Shown: piece after piece, positions 23,876-33,567 of the stretch | Position numbering within the stretch: the stretch's first letter is position 1 | Layout of the letters: each line of letters starts with the position of its first letter | NCBI GenBank assembly: GCA_944385035.1 | Contig: CALWVV010000001.1 | Span: 124,001 to 188,000 of the forward strand | From: an uncultured Oscillospiraceae bacterium | GTDB taxonomy: Bacteria > Bacillota > Clostridia > Oscillospirales > Oscillospiraceae | Length of the DNA: 64,000 nt | Direction: 5' to 3' | Translations under genes and position numbers: made by a program | Notes under the pieces: model-generated | Told to the model about the DNA's origin: nothing | What the model saw: only the letters and a program-made list of their open reading frames with translations | The model's database searches: none

Positions 23876-24503
23876 AAAGGACCTGCTTCTCTATGCCGTC
23901 ACTGACCGGACCTGGCTGGGCGGCCGCACCTTAAAGGAGCAGGTGGAGGACTCCCTGAAGGGCGGAGCCACCATGATTCAGATTCGGGAAAAGCACCTGG
24001 ACCGGGACGCTTTTCTGGCGGAAGCCCTGGAATTAAAAGCGTTATGTAAACAATATAAAGTCCCTTTCCTGGTCAACGACGATGTAGACCTGGCGGTGGA
24101 AGTGGATGCCGACGGAGTCCATGTGGGCCAGCACGACATGGAGGCAGGACAGGTCCGCTCCAAAATCGGCCCTGACATGATTCTGGGTGTCTCCGCCCAG
24201 ACGGTAGAGCAGGCCCTTCGGGCTCAGGCGGCCGGGGCAGACTACCTGGGTGTGGGAGCTGTGTTCCCCACCGGCACGAAGGACGATGCCGATGCGGTGA
24301 GCTATGACACCCTCCGGGATATCTGCCAGGCGGTGGACATCCCAGTAGTGGCCATTGGTGGGATCACCAAACATAACGTAAATGCGCTCTCCGGCAGCGG
24401 CATCTGCGGCATCGCCGTGGTCTCTGCACTCTACGCCCAACCGGACATTGAAGTTGCTGCTCGGGAGCTTCGGACTCTCACCCAGGAGATGGTGTCCAAA
24501 TGA
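23862..24503 (+). CDS. thiE: Thiamine-phosphate synthase
   Basis: Joins HMP pyrophosphate and thiazole phosphate to thiamine phosphate; 213 residues, TIM barrel. LLYAVTDRTW, MIQIREK, FLVNDDVDLAVEVDADGVHVGQ and PTGTKDDA are the substrate-binding segments. The ATG at 23862 lies inside the thiM 3' end, and the stop overlaps the following HAD gene by 4 bp, so the three genes are translationally linked. Confidence 0.95.
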   Translation: MKCDKKDLLLYAVTDRTWLGGRTLKEQVEDSLKGGATMIQIREKHLDRDAFLAEALELKALCKQYKVPFLVNDDVDLAVEVDADGVHVGQHDMEAGQVRSKIGPDMILGVSAQTVEQALRAQAAGADYLGVGAVFPTGTKDDADAVSYDTLRDICQAVDIPVVAIGGITKHNVNALSGSGICGIAVVSALYAQPDIEVAARELRTLTQEMVSK

Positions 24504-25159
24504 AGCTCAAAGGGGCTATTTTTGATCTGGATGGCACGTTGTTGGACTCCATGTACATCTGGGACTGGGTTCCTGGGGCACTGATCCGCAAGCTGGGGGG
24601 CGACCCTCCGGAGGACCTCCCCCAGGCGCTGGCAAAGTTGAGCCGGGAGGAGGCAGCGGAGTATCTGATCGGCCGTTTTCACCTCACCCAGACCCCCGAG
24701 GAGATTTTGCAGGAGGTCAACAACCTGGTCAGCGGAGAATACCGGGATAACGTCCCTCCAAAGCCGGGGGCACAGACGCTGCTAAAACACCTGGCCCAGT
24801 GGGAAATTCCTTGCGGCATTGCCACCGCCAGCGAGGCCTTTCAAGCCCAGGAGGCCATGGAACGTCTGGGCCTGTGGCATTATTTTGACTTCGCCATCAG
24901 CTGCGGGGAATACGGCTCCAAAAGCCGCCCGGACATCTACCTAGAGGCCGCCCGCCGCTTGGGCGGCGAGCCGGGGGAAATTCTGGTCTTTGAGGACGCC
25001 CTTCATGCCGCCCACACCGCCAAAGAGGCTGGCTTTTGGGTAGCCGGGGTCTACGACCCCTCCTCCCGTGAGGAGCAGGCGGAGCTGAAACGCCTCTGCC
25101 GCTGGTATCTGCCCCGGCTGGACGACCCTAGTTTCCTCCGGGAGCTGCAAGATGTTTAA
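24500..25159 (+). CDS. HAD-superfamily phosphatase in the thiamine operon
   Basis: A 219-residue HAD subfamily IA protein with the nucleophile motif FDLDGTLLDS (Asp9, Asp11), a helical cap, motif II in IATAS and motif III/IV around KSRPDIY and VFEDALHAAH. It overlaps thiE by 4 bp (ATGA). The substrate is not visible; the context suggests a thiamine-pathway phosphate such as thiamine monophosphate, HMP-P or thiazole phosphate. That is an inference from position. Confidence 0.8.
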   Translation: MKLKGAIFDLDGTLLDSMYIWDWVPGALIRKLGGDPPEDLPQALAKLSREEAAEYLIGRFHLTQTPEEILQEVNNLVSGEYRDNVPPKPGAQTLLKHLAQWEIPCGIATASEAFQAQEAMERLGLWHYFDFAISCGEYGSKSRPDIYLEAARRLGGEPGEILVFEDALHAAHTAKEAGFWVAGVYDPSSREEQAELKRLCRWYLPRLDDPSFLRELQDV

Positions 25160-25193
25160 AGGAACATAAAAAGCTGGCGGCCATTGGCCGTCA

Positions 25194-25250
25194 CCGGGGT
25201 CAGCCCAGCGCCAGCGGGTGCACCCCGGAGAGGAGGAGCAGTGAAATGAG
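25194..25250. repeat. Structured intergenic repeat, copy 1
   Basis: Outer stem CCGGGGT/ACCCCGG encloses the conserved core CAGCCCAGCG-CC-AGCGGGTG. A tail GGAGCAGTGAAATGAGCG follows. Copy 2 lies 125 bp downstream with the same core and tail but an outer stem of different sequence that still pairs. Confidence 0.7.
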
Positions 25251-25318
25251 CGAACTTTGTCCACCAGACAAAGAGAGCGATAGGGAACTTGCTCCGACGA
25301 CGCGACACTTCTCCGTCC

Positions 25319-25377
25319 CCAAATCGCAGCCCAGCGAAAGCGGGTGCGATTTGGAAAGACGGAGCGGCGAAATGAGT
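25319..25377. repeat. Structured intergenic repeat, copy 2
   Basis: Outer stem CCAAATCGCA/TGCGATTTGG (10 bp, perfect) encloses GCCCAGCGAAAGCGGG. The tail GGAGCGGCGAAATGAGTG follows, then a third hairpin GTTTTCCCGC/GCGGGGAAAC. Between the copies CTTTGTC/GACAAAG forms another small hairpin. The whole gap 25160-25490 between the HAD gene and thiD is filled by these elements; no gene or clear promoter is seen in it. Confidence 0.7.
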
Positions 25378-25490
25378 GCGTTTTCCCGCTTGCGGGGAAA
25401 CAAACGATATGCAGCCCGCGACGGCTTGGGGGCACCACCTGCCGCCGCGCTATAAAACTTCAATGCGACCAAAGGGAAAGGAGTTTTTGT

Positions 25491-26291
25491 ATGAAAACCG
25501 CATTGACGATCGCTGGAAGTGACTCCAGCGGAGGCGCCGGAATCCAGGCCGACATCAAGACTATGACCGCCAACGGCGTATATGCCATGAGCGCGATCAC
25601 CGCCCTGACGGCCCAGAACACCACCGGCGTCTATGGTATTTTGGAATCCACCCCGGACTTTCTGGCCCAGCAGCTGGACTGCGTCTTTACCGACATTTTC
25701 CCCGATGCGGTCAAGATCGGGATGGTCTCCTCCACTCCCCTCATTGAGGTAATCGGAAGGAAGCTTCGGGCCTACCAGGCTAAGCACATTGTGGTGGACC
25801 CGGTGATGGTGGCCACCAGCGGTTCCCGGCTCATCTCCCAGGAAGCTGTGGCAGCTCTGAAGGAGCTTTTGCTCCCTCTGGCCGAAGTTCTCACCCCCAA
25901 CATTCCGGAGGCTGAAGTCCTGTCCGGCCTTCGCATCTCCTCTCCAGAGGACATGGAACGTGCCGCTCAGACCATTGGGGAGAGCTACGGCTGTGCGGTT
26001 CTCTGTAAGGGAGGCCACAACCTCAACGACGCCAACGACCTGCTGTGGCACCAGGGCCGCTCTGTCTGGTTTCAGGGCCGCCGGATTCAGAATTCCAACA
26101 CCCATGGCACCGGCTGTACACTCTCTTCCGCCATCGCCTCCAACCTGGCCAAGGGCTATCCTCTGGAACAGGCAGTGGAACGGGCCAAAGATTATATCTC
26201 CGGCGCGCTGGAGGCTATGCTGGACCTGGGCCATGGCAGCGGACCGCTCAACCACGCCTTCTGTATCCCCGATTTCCGCACCAAACCCTAG
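25491..26291 (+). CDS. thiD: Hydroxymethylpyrimidine / phosphomethylpyrimidine kinase
   Basis: Phosphorylates HMP twice to HMP pyrophosphate; 266 residues, ribokinase-like. IAGSDSSGGAGIQADIKT at the start, DPVMVATSG and the anion hole NTHGTGCTLSSA are visible. AAAGGAG precedes the ATG at 25491; an in-frame start at 25344 lies inside the repeats and is rejected. It lies 331 bp after the HAD gene and may need its own promoter. Confidence 0.95.
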   Translation: MKTALTIAGSDSSGGAGIQADIKTMTANGVYAMSAITALTAQNTTGVYGILESTPDFLAQQLDCVFTDIFPDAVKIGMVSSTPLIEVIGRKLRAYQAKHIVVDPVMVATSGSRLISQEAVAALKELLLPLAEVLTPNIPEAEVLSGLRISSPEDMERAAQTIGESYGCAVLCKGGHNLNDANDLLWHQGRSVWFQGRRIQNSNTHGTGCTLSSAIASNLAKGYPLEQAVERAKDYISGALEAMLDLGHGSGPLNHAFCIPDFRTKP

Positions 26292-26312
26292 TCCTCACAG
26301 GAGGTACCACCC

Positions 26313-26981
26313 ATGACTTTTCTGGAAGAATGCATTACCCAAAGCCTTCCCATCTGGAAACACTGCCTGGACACGCCCTTTGTTCAGGGCATCGGAGACG
26401 GCTCCCTGGATGAAGCCTGTTTCAAAAGCTACCTTGTGGATGACAGCCTTTATCTCCGGGAATATTCCAAGGTGTTTGCCTGGGGGATTCTCCATTCCCA
26501 CGATATGGATGAGATCCGCAGCTATTATTCCCTGCTCTCTTTTATCCGGGAGAGCGAGGACCGTACCCGTCAATACTACCTGCAACGCTACCAGCTCACC
26601 GACCGGGACATCCAGTCCCTCCCTCTCCGGCCGGAGAACCGGGCCTATGTAGACTACATGATCACTGCCGCCCGTGAGGGGCAGGGGGCCGCTGAGTGCA
26701 TGATGGCCTGCCTCCCCTGCATGCTCAGCTACGGCTGGATTTTTGGAGAACTCATCCGCCGCTGTCCTGAGGTAACGGAAACTCCCTACTGGCCCTTTGT
26801 CCGGGACTACGCCGGAAACCAGTATGAAACGGTATCCGCCCAGTGGGCGGATTTTACCAATACGGTATGCCGGGACCTGGAGCCTCAGCGCAGGGACCGC
26901 TGCCGAGAGATTTTTTACCAGTGTTCTCTTCACGAACTCCGGTTTTGGGAAATGAGTGCCCGGCCCAGAGACGATTTGTAA
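26313..26981 (+). CDS. tenA: TenA-family thiaminase II / aminopyrimidine hydrolase
   Basis: A 222-residue all-helical TenA protein that releases HMP from aminopyrimidine or degraded thiamine. LDTPFVQGIGDGSL and FKSYLVDDSLYL near the N-terminus and the catalytic Cys region ACLPCMLSYGWIFGE match the family. It lies 21 bp after thiD with GGAGG upstream. Together with thiM and thiD it makes a salvage route; no thiC, thiG or thiF is in the window. Confidence 0.9.
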   Translation: MTFLEECITQSLPIWKHCLDTPFVQGIGDGSLDEACFKSYLVDDSLYLREYSKVFAWGILHSHDMDEIRSYYSLLSFIRESEDRTRQYYLQRYQLTDRDIQSLPLRPENRAYVDYMITAAREGQGAAECMMACLPCMLSYGWIFGELIRRCPEVTETPYWPFVRDYAGNQYETVSAQWADFTNTVCRDLEPQRRDRCREIFYQCSLHELRFWEMSARPRDDL

Positions 26982-26995
26982 AAACGCTTTATAGG

Positions 26996-27036
26996 AAGCA
27001 AGGCGCGGCCAATTTTGGCCGCGCCTTGCTTTTTTA
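26996..27036. terminator. Bidirectional terminator between tenA and recD2
   Basis: AAGCAAGGCGCGGCC pairs perfectly with its complement across AATTTT, followed by TTTTTATT. The minus-strand recD2 ends on the T run. Confidence 0.93.
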
Positions 27037-29229
27037 TTCTCCTGCCAATCTGGCACGCAGGCCGGAATAGCGCCGGGTCTGCCGGTTGTTGGCCACCATT
27101 TGGGCTGCTACCTGCTCATCCCCCACCAAAATAAACAGCTCCTTGGCTCGGGTGACCGCAGTGTACAAAACTCCCCGTGTCATCAGCATAGGTGCCCCAT
27201 CCAAAGCAGCCAGGATGACCGCCCGGTACTCACTGCCCTGGGCCTTATGTACCGTAACGGCAAAGGCGGGCTCCAGTTCCCCCAGCATATCCGGAGAATA
27301 CTCCACGATCTTTCCCTCAAAGTCCACGGTGATGACCTCCCGCTCAATGGAGCGGATGATGCCAATATCCCCGTTGAACATCCCCATGCCCGAGTCTGTT
27401 CCGTGCTCCTCCCGCCAGAGGACATCGTAGTTGTTGCGCACCTGCATCACCCGGTCTCCCTCCCGGTAGACCCAGTCCCCGAAGCGGCGCTCCTCTTTCC
27501 CCTCCAGAGGGGGATTCAGGGCCTGCTGAAGGGCCTGATTGAGCGCCCGCGTTCCGGTGCTCCGCCGCCGGGTGGGAGAGAGCACCTGAATCTGATCGGG
27601 AGGAATCCCCATGCGTTCGGGGAGCCGGCGCCGGCACAGGTCCACAATGGTGTCCAGGGCAGACTGGCCCTCCCGGCGGCTGAGGAAGAAAAAGTCCCCT
27701 TCATTTCTCCGCAGGTCGGGTAGTTGTCCGTGATTGATCATATGGGCGTTGCGGACAATGGCACTTTGGGCCGCCTGACGAAATATTTCGGTCAGGCAGA
27801 CAGTGGGCACCACACCGCTGCGGATCAGGTCGGCAAACAAATTTCCAGGTCCCACCGAGGGCAGCTGATCCGGGTCGCCCACCAGCACCAGACGGCAGTC
27901 ATCCTCCAGCGCATCCAGCAGGGCAGCCATAAGGGGCAGGTCCACCATGGAGGTCTCATCCACAATAACTGCCCGTGCTTTCAGGGGATCGTAGGAATTT
28001 TTAGTAAATACCAGCCGCCCCGTGTGGGGATCAAACCCCGTCTCCAGAAGCCGGTGAATGGTGGAAGCCTCCGTCCCGCAAAGCTCTCCCAGACGTTTGG
28101 CCGCCCGGCCCGTGGGGGCCGCCAGGGAGGTCTCCAGCCCCATGTGTTCAAACAGGGCCAGCACCCCCCGCAGGCAGGTGGTTTTGCCGGTACCCGGACC
28201 TCCGGTGAGAAGCATGACCTGACGGCCGGCCGCCAAACGCACCGCCTGGCGCTGCTGGGGGGCATAGGTCAGGTGCTGCCGGCGCTGAATCTGGTCCATC
28301 AGCTCCTCGAAATGCTCCGGGGGCAGCAGCTCCCGCGTGCTCATCTCCCCAATGCGCTGTGCCACAAAGGTCTCCGCTTCATAGAGGGCAGGCAGATACA
28401 CCGCATCCTGTCCGGCAATATGCTCCTGCTCCACGTCTCCTCGGGTCAGCAGGCTCTCCAGCCGCTCCTCCACCAAGCTGCCAGGCACGTCCAGCAAAAC
28501 TCCTGTTGCCTCCACCAGCTTACGTCGGGGCAAAAAGATATGTCCGTTATTGAGGCTATTATGGGTAAGTTCAAAAATAAGCCCTGCCTCCAGGCGCAGG
28601 GCGTCCTCCGCCCCTACCCCCAGCTCCAGGGCCAGGGCGTCCGCCTGGGAAAATTCCACCTCAAACTCTCCCCCCACCAGCAGGTAAGGGTTGTCCCGCA
28701 CTACCTCCAAAGCCAGGTCTCCATAGCTGCGGTGGAGGGGAGCGGCCAGCTCCAGAGGGAGCTGATGCTCGGTGAGAAATTCCATCAGCCTCCGCATTCC
28801 CATCTGCCGGCGGAAGGTCTCTCCAATCTGCCGGGCCCGCTTCAGCGTAATGCCTTTAATGCGGGTAAGCTGTTCGGGGTCGTCCTCCAGAATGGAGAGG
28901 GCCTCCTCCCCAAATTCCTCCATGATCCGGCGGGCGGTAGCCTTTCCCACACCCTTCACCGCCCCGGAGGACAGATAATGAAAGATCTCCTTCAGCCCCT
29001 GGGGCAGGCGACGCTCCACCGTCTCCGCCCGTACTTGGGGCCCGTAAGTGGGGTGGCGAGTCCAACTGCCCCGGACAGACAGATATTCCCCTGGTGCCAC
29101 TCCGGGCATGGTGCCCACCACGGTGATCTCCTCCCCATGGAGGTCCATGCGCAAAATGGTATAGCCGTTTTCTTCATTTTGAAAAATAATGGAGGAGACG
29201 GCTCCCTCCAACACTTCCTGTTCTTCCAC
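27034..29229 (-). CDS. recD2: RecD2-type SF1 DNA helicase
   Basis: A 731-residue ATP-dependent 5'-3' helicase of the RecD2/TraA group, acting in replication-fork and repair processing without RecB and RecC. An N-terminal OB-like region and helix-hairpin-helix section precede Walker A LLTGGPGTGKTT (about residue 345), then DETSMVDLPL, VGDPDQLPSVGPGN, and motif V/VI FAVTVHKAQGSEY and YTAVTRAK. The GTG start follows GGGAGGAGG. A small membrane protein gene follows upstream on the same strand. Confidence 0.92.
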   Translation of the reverse strand: MEEQEVLEGAVSSIIFQNEENGYTILRMDLHGEEITVVGTMPGVAPGEYLSVRGSWTRHPTYGPQVRAETVERRLPQGLKEIFHYLSSGAVKGVGKATARRIMEEFGEEALSILEDDPEQLTRIKGITLKRARQIGETFRRQMGMRRLMEFLTEHQLPLELAAPLHRSYGDLALEVVRDNPYLLVGGEFEVEFSQADALALELGVGAEDALRLEAGLIFELTHNSLNNGHIFLPRRKLVEATGVLLDVPGSLVEERLESLLTRGDVEQEHIAGQDAVYLPALYEAETFVAQRIGEMSTRELLPPEHFEELMDQIQRRQHLTYAPQQRQAVRLAAGRQVMLLTGGPGTGKTTCLRGVLALFEHMGLETSLAAPTGRAAKRLGELCGTEASTIHRLLETGFDPHTGRLVFTKNSYDPLKARAVIVDETSMVDLPLMAALLDALEDDCRLVLVGDPDQLPSVGPGNLFADLIRSGVVPTVCLTEIFRQAAQSAIVRNAHMINHGQLPDLRRNEGDFFFLSRREGQSALDTIVDLCRRRLPERMGIPPDQIQVLSPTRRRSTGTRALNQALQQALNPPLEGKEERRFGDWVYREGDRVMQVRNNYDVLWREEHGTDSGMGMFNGDIGIIRSIEREVITVDFEGKIVEYSPDMLGELEPAFAVTVHKAQGSEYRAVILAALDGAPMLMTRGVLYTAVTRAKELFILVGDEQVAAQMVANNRQTRRYSGLRARLAGE

Positions 29230-29259
29230 GGGTTCCGCCTCCTCCCTGTTTGATCGGTT

Positions 29260-29592
29260 TTAGGTTCGGCTTATGTAATCAGGCAGGTCATCCACCGGCC
29301 ACAAAATGACCCCAGGCCACCGGGCGGCCAGGCGCAGGGCCAACTGCCTGCCCTCCGGGGTAAGGTCGATGTCCGCAATGACCACCGGGCAGCGCACCAG
29401 CCCCAGGCCCCGCAGCCAGAGGAAAGAGCGCACCTGCTGTTCCAGCTCCTCCCCCGTTCCCCGTCCAGGCAGAATGATTTTTGTCTCCCAGCCGGGCAGC
29501 GGCCGAAGCAGAAGTCCAAAGCTCCACCAGAGCACGAAGGCCAGCCCCACCGCGCAGGCGGCAGCCAGCAGCCCATCCCATATGACACCCAC
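29260..29592 (-). CDS. Unknown small membrane-anchored protein
   Basis: A 110-residue protein not recognised. One membrane helix (about 5-29) is followed by a soluble segment with ILPGRGTGEELEQQVRSFLW and a final VVIADIDLTPEGRQLA / GVILWPVDDLPDYI part that looks like one alpha/beta unit. The GTG at 29592 is preferred because GGAGGT lies 8 nt upstream; an ATG at 29613 is the alternative. It ends 30 bp before the recD2 start, so the two may be cotranscribed. Confidence 0.6.
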   Translation of the reverse strand: MGVIWDGLLAAACAVGLAFVLWWSFGLLLRPLPGWETKIILPGRGTGEELEQQVRSFLWLRGLGLVRCPVVIADIDLTPEGRQLALRLAARWPGVILWPVDDLPDYISRT

Positions 29593-29698
29593 AGGGCAAC
29601 ACCTCCGGGCCATTCTATGTACCGGAGATGGGAGAAGTGCCTGCTCCGCTCGCCTTCGCGCCCCTCACAGTCATGGCTGGGCAGCTTGATAGTTCTTA

Positions 29699-30196
29699 TC
29701 AGACCGCTCCGGAAAACAGGTTAATGCCCACGTGGGTCAAAGTTAACATAATACACCCCGCTGTCAGCACGCCCATAAGGACCGCCGGGAAGGCCTTTTT
29801 TAACCGCATACCCAAAAAGGCCGCCGCCAGGGAACCCGTCCAGGCCCCGGTACCGGGCAGAGGAATGGCCACAAAAATCCACAGGCCCAGATACTGATAC
29901 TTCTGCACCTTCTGCCCCTTTAAATGGGCCTTCTGCTCCATCTTGTCCACCAGGCCATTGAGCCGGGGCATATACTTGCGCATAAGCTCAAAAATCCGGC
30001 GGATATAGACGATGATGAACGGGGCAGGGATCAGGTTGCCCACCACCGCCGCAGGGAAGGCCAGGTAGTAGGGCAGGCCCAGGGCCACCCCGAAGGGCAG
30101 CCCTCCCCGCAGCTCGATGATGGGAATCATGGACACCAGCATGGTAAACAGCATTTTACCAGGTACAGTGTCGGTCAAAAAGTCAAATATTTCCAT
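29699..30196 (-). CDS. Small multidrug export / COG2426 membrane protein
   Basis: A 165-residue membrane protein with four or five helices and the COG2426 (PF06695) signature MIPIIELRGGLPFGVALG near the N-terminus and a second polar motif PLPGTGAWTGSL near the C-terminus. The two motifs resemble the re-entrant halves of DedA-type proteins. The multidrug label comes from the family name; the substrate is unknown. It appears to be a single gene downstream of uvrA. Confidence 0.87.
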   Translation of the reverse strand: MEIFDFLTDTVPGKMLFTMLVSMIPIIELRGGLPFGVALGLPYYLAFPAAVVGNLIPAPFIIVYIRRIFELMRKYMPRLNGLVDKMEQKAHLKGQKVQKYQYLGLWIFVAIPLPGTGAWTGSLAAAFLGMRLKKAFPAVLMGVLTAGCIMLTLTHVGINLFSGAV

Positions 30197-30233
30197 AAAC
30201 TCTCCCTAACTTAACGGCTTGCATCGGCGGTAT

Positions 30234-33062
30234 TTACTGCTCCAGCAGCTTCTTTAGATACTGCCCCGTGTAGCTCTGGGGACAGGCGGCCACCTCTTCC
30301 GGGGTACCCGCGCAGACGATGGTACCGCCGCCATCGCCGCCCTCGGGCCCCAGGTCGATCACATGGTCGGCGGTTTTGATCACATCCAGGTTGTGCTCGA
30401 TGACCACCACGGTGTTGCCCGCATCCACCAGCTTCTGGAGCACTTCAATGAGCCGGTGCACATCGTAGCTGTGAAGGCCGGTGGTGGGTTCGTCCAGAAT
30501 ATAGATGGTCTTGCCCGTGGAGCGCTTGCTAAGCTCCGTGGCCAGCTTCACCCGCTGTGCCTCGCCTCCAGACAGCTCGGTGGAGGGCTGCCCCAGTTTC
30601 ACATAGCCCAGGCCCACCTCTTCCAGGGTTTTCAGCCGGTTATAGATGCGGGGCAGGTTTTCAAAGAAGGGCATGGCCTCGTCCACGGTCATTTCCAGGA
30701 CTTCGTAGATATTCTTTCCCTTGTAGCGCACCTCCAGGGTCTCCCGGTTGTAGCGCTTGCCCTTACACACCTCACAGGGGACGTAGATATCCGGCAGAAA
30801 GTGCATTTCGATTTTCAAAAGGCCGTCGCCGGTACAGGCCTCACACCGGCCGCCCCTGGTATTAAATGAAAAGCGGCCCGGTCCATAGCCCCGGCTCTTG
30901 GCGTCAGGGGTGGATGCAAACAGCTCCCGGATGTCGTTAAACAGTCCGGTGTAGGTGGCGGGGTTCGATCTGGGGGTACGGCCAATGGGGCTCTGGTCGA
31001 TGTTGATGACCTTGTCCAAATATTCCTCGCCCTCAATGCGGTCGTGCTTGCCCGCCCGTGTTTTGGTCCGGTTCAAATCAGCCCCCAGCTTTTTGAAGAG
31101 AATCTCATTGACCAGGGAGGACTTTCCGCTCCCGGACACACCGGTGACACAGGTAAAGGTACCCAAAGGGAAGGTCACGTCAATGTGGCGCAGGTTGTGC
31201 TCCGCGGCCCCTATTACCTTTAAATACTTCCCATTGCCCGTTCGCCGCTCTTTGGGAACGGGGATTTTCTTTCGTCCGGTGAGATAGTCGGCGGTGAGGG
31301 AATGTTCACAGGCCATGACCTCCTCCGGAGTGCCGCAGGCCACTACCTCACCTCCGTGGACCCCGGCTCCAGGGCCGATATCCACGATATAGTCCGCCGC
31401 ACGCATGGTGTCCTCATCATGCTCCACCACCAGCAGAGTGTTGCCCAGATCCCGCAGGTCCTTCATGGTCTTCAGGAGCATATCGTTGTCCCGCTGATGA
31501 AGACCGATGGAGGGCTCGTCCAGGATATAAAGCACTCCCATCAGGGAGGAACCGATTTGGGTCGCCAGTCGGATACGCTGGCTCTCTCCGCCGGACAGAG
31601 ACCCCGCCTCCCGGCTGAGGGTCAGGTACTGAAGGCCCACCGAGCGCAGGAAACCCAGGCGGTTTTTGATCTCCTTCAAAATCCGCTGGGCAATCATGGT
31701 CTGCGTGGGGTTGAGCTCCAGGTGGTCTACAAACTCCAGTGCCTCATCCACGCTCTTCCGGCAGTACGTGTCAATGTCCAGTCCGCCCACCGTGACGGCC
31801 AAAGACTCCTTCTTCAGCCGCTTGCCCTGGCAGGTAGGGCAGGGACACTGGGACATGCACTCCTCCAGCTCCCGCTTCATGGCGTCGGACTGGGTCTCCC
31901 GGTAGCGCCGCTCCAGGTTATTGACAATGCCCTCAAAGGGCTGGTACAGGGTGCCCTGGCCCCGAGGCTGGTCATAGTGAAGGGTGAGCTTCTCCCCATT
32001 GGTGCCGTACAAAATGACATCCAGCACTTCTTTGGGCAGGTCCTTGATGGGGGTATTCAGCTTGAATTTATACTTCTTGGCCAGGGCATCAAAGTACATC
32101 CGGGAGATCCCGTCAGACTTGATGTTGTTCCAGCCCGAGGCGGTGATGGCACCCTCTACAATGGAAAGATCCTTGTTGGGGATGATCATATCCGGATCGA
32201 TCTTCATCTGGGAACCCAGGCCCATACAGGTGGGACAGGCCCCGAAGGGGTTGTTGAAGGAGAACATCCGGGGGGACAGCTCCTCGATGGACACCCCGCA
32301 GTCCTCACAGGCATAATTCTGAGAAAAGAGGATGTCCCGGTCCTCCCCTACGATATTGATGACCACCAGGCCCCCGGCCAGATTGGAGGCCACCTCCACA
32401 CTGTCGGTGAGGCGGCGGTTGATGTCCTCCCGGATGACCAGACGGTCCACCACGATCTCGATGTCGTGCTTTCTGTTCTTTTCCAGCTTGATCTCCTCAC
32501 TGAGATCATAAGCGATGCCGTCCACCCGGCAGCGGACATAGCCCGACTTCCGGGCGTCCTCAAAAATCTTGGCGTGCTCGCCCTTCTTCCCCCGGATCAC
32601 CGGGGCCATCACCTGGATACGGGTAGCCTCCGGCAGGGCCAGAACCTGGTCGATGATCTGGTCGATGGTCTGCTGCTTGATCTCCTTGCCGCAGATAGGA
32701 CAGTGAGGGGTACCAACTCTGGCCCATAACAGACGCAGGTAGTCGTAGATCTCCGTCACCGTGCCCACGGTGGAGCGTGGGTTTTTGCTGGTGGTCTTCT
32801 GGTCGATGGAGATGGCAGGGCTAAGACCGTCAATATAGTCCACATCAGGCTTCTCCATCTGGCCCAAAAACATCCGGGCATAGGAGCTGAGGGACTCCAC
32901 ATAACGGCGCTGGCCCTCGGCGTAGATGGTGTCAAAAGCCAGGGAAGATTTTCCGCTGCCCGACAAGCCGGTCAGCACCACCAGCTTATCCCGTGGGATG
33001 GCCACGTCGATGTTTTTCAGGTTGTTCACCCGGGCGCCTTTTACATAAATGTGACTGTGCAT
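30234..33062 (-). CDS. uvrA: Excinuclease ABC subunit A
   Basis: Damage-recognition ATPase of nucleotide excision repair; 942 residues, full length. Two ABC modules: Walker [10 protein letters not shown] near residue 35 and [11 protein letters not shown] near 640, two LSGGE signatures, and zinc-binding Cys clusters ([33 protein letters not shown]). It starts 14 bp after ybaK, in the unit uvrB-ybaK-uvrA. Confidence 0.97.
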   Translation of the reverse strand: MHSHIYVKGARVNNLKNIDVAIPRDKLVVLTGLSGSGKSSLAFDTIYAEGQRRYVESLSSYARMFLGQMEKPDVDYIDGLSPAISIDQKTTSKNPRSTVGTVTEIYDYLRLLWARVGTPHCPICGKEIKQQTIDQIIDQVLALPEATRIQVMAPVIRGKKGEHAKIFEDARKSGYVRCRVDGIAYDLSEEIKLEKNRKHDIEIVVDRLVIREDINRRLTDSVEVASNLAGGLVVINIVGEDRDILFSQNYACEDCGVSIEELSPRMFSFNNPFGACPTCMGLGSQMKIDPDMIIPNKDLSIVEGAITASGWNNIKSDGISRMYFDALAKKYKFKLNTPIKDLPKEVLDVILYGTNGEKLTLHYDQPRGQGTLYQPFEGIVNNLERRYRETQSDAMKRELEECMSQCPCPTCQGKRLKKESLAVTVGGLDIDTYCRKSVDEALEFVDHLELNPTQTMIAQRILKEIKNRLGFLRSVGLQYLTLSREAGSLSGGESQRIRLATQIGSSLMGVLYILDEPSIGLHQRDNDMLLKTMKDLRDLGNTLLVVEHDEDTMRAADYIVDIGPGAGVHGGEVVACGTPEEVMACEHSLTADYLTGRKKIPVPKERRTGNGKYLKVIGAAEHNLRHIDVTFPLGTFTCVTGVSGSGKSSLVNEILFKKLGADLNRTKTRAGKHDRIEGEEYLDKVINIDQSPIGRTPRSNPATYTGLFNDIRELFASTPDAKSRGYGPGRFSFNTRGGRCEACTGDGLLKIEMHFLPDIYVPCEVCKGKRYNRETLEVRYKGKNIYEVLEMTVDEAMPFFENLPRIYNRLKTLEEVGLGYVKLGQPSTELSGGEAQRVKLATELSKRSTGKTIYILDEPTTGLHSYDVHRLIEVLQKLVDAGNTVVVIEHNLDVIKTADHVIDLGPEGGDGGGTIVCAGTPEEVAACPQSYTGQYLKKLLEQ

Positions 33063-33076
33063 TGGGTTTCTCCTTC

Positions 33077-33565
33077 TCAGACGGTCAAATCCGCGGTGGA
33101 CGCTCCCACCAGGGCGATGAGGTCCGCGGGGGCCAGCTCCACCTGGTAGCCGATCTTCCCCGCGGACACCAAAATGGTGTCAATGATCTCCGCCGTCTCA
33201 TGGAAGACGGTGGGATATTGTTTTTTCATACCTACCGGAGAACAGCCCCCATGGACATAGCCGGTCAGGGGCAGCAGCTCCTTCTGGTGGAGCATGGCGA
33301 TGGACTTTTCCCCCACCGCCTTTGCCGCCTTCTTCAGGTCCAGACTCTCCCCCACAGGGATATCAAAGACATAGAGGGCACCCGACGCCCCACGGGCCAC
33401 CAGAGTTTTGAACACACACTCCGGGTCCTGGCCCAGGGACCGGGCTACGGTCACTCCGTCTACTGCCACACCCTCCTCATGGGGGTAGGTATGGGGGGTG
33501 TAGGGGATTCCCTTCTGCTCCAGAACGCGCATAACGTTGGTTTTTTCTTCTTTTTGCTTGGCCAT
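33077..33565 (-). CDS. ybaK: Cys-tRNA(Pro)/Cys-tRNA deacylase
   Basis: A 162-residue YbaK-type trans-editing enzyme that hydrolyses Cys-tRNA(Pro). Begins with THVMRxLEQKGIxY-like [16 protein letters not shown], has the conserved [11 protein letters not shown], and [20 protein letters not shown] near the active site. It lies 2 bp after uvrB and 14 bp before uvrA; the functional link to excision repair is not obvious. Confidence 0.93.
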   Translation of the reverse strand: MAKQKEEKTNVMRVLEQKGIPYTPHTYPHEEGVAVDGVTVARSLGQDPECVFKTLVARGASGALYVFDIPVGESLDLKKAAKAVGEKSIAMLHQKELLPLTGYVHGGCSPVGMKKQYPTVFHETAEIIDTILVSAGKIGYQVELAPADLIALVGASTADLTV

Positions 33566-33567
33566 GA

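Noticed and set aside
25160-25490. A CRISPR array
   Set aside because: Only two imperfect copies 125 bp apart with variable stems, no spacers of fixed length and no cas genes.
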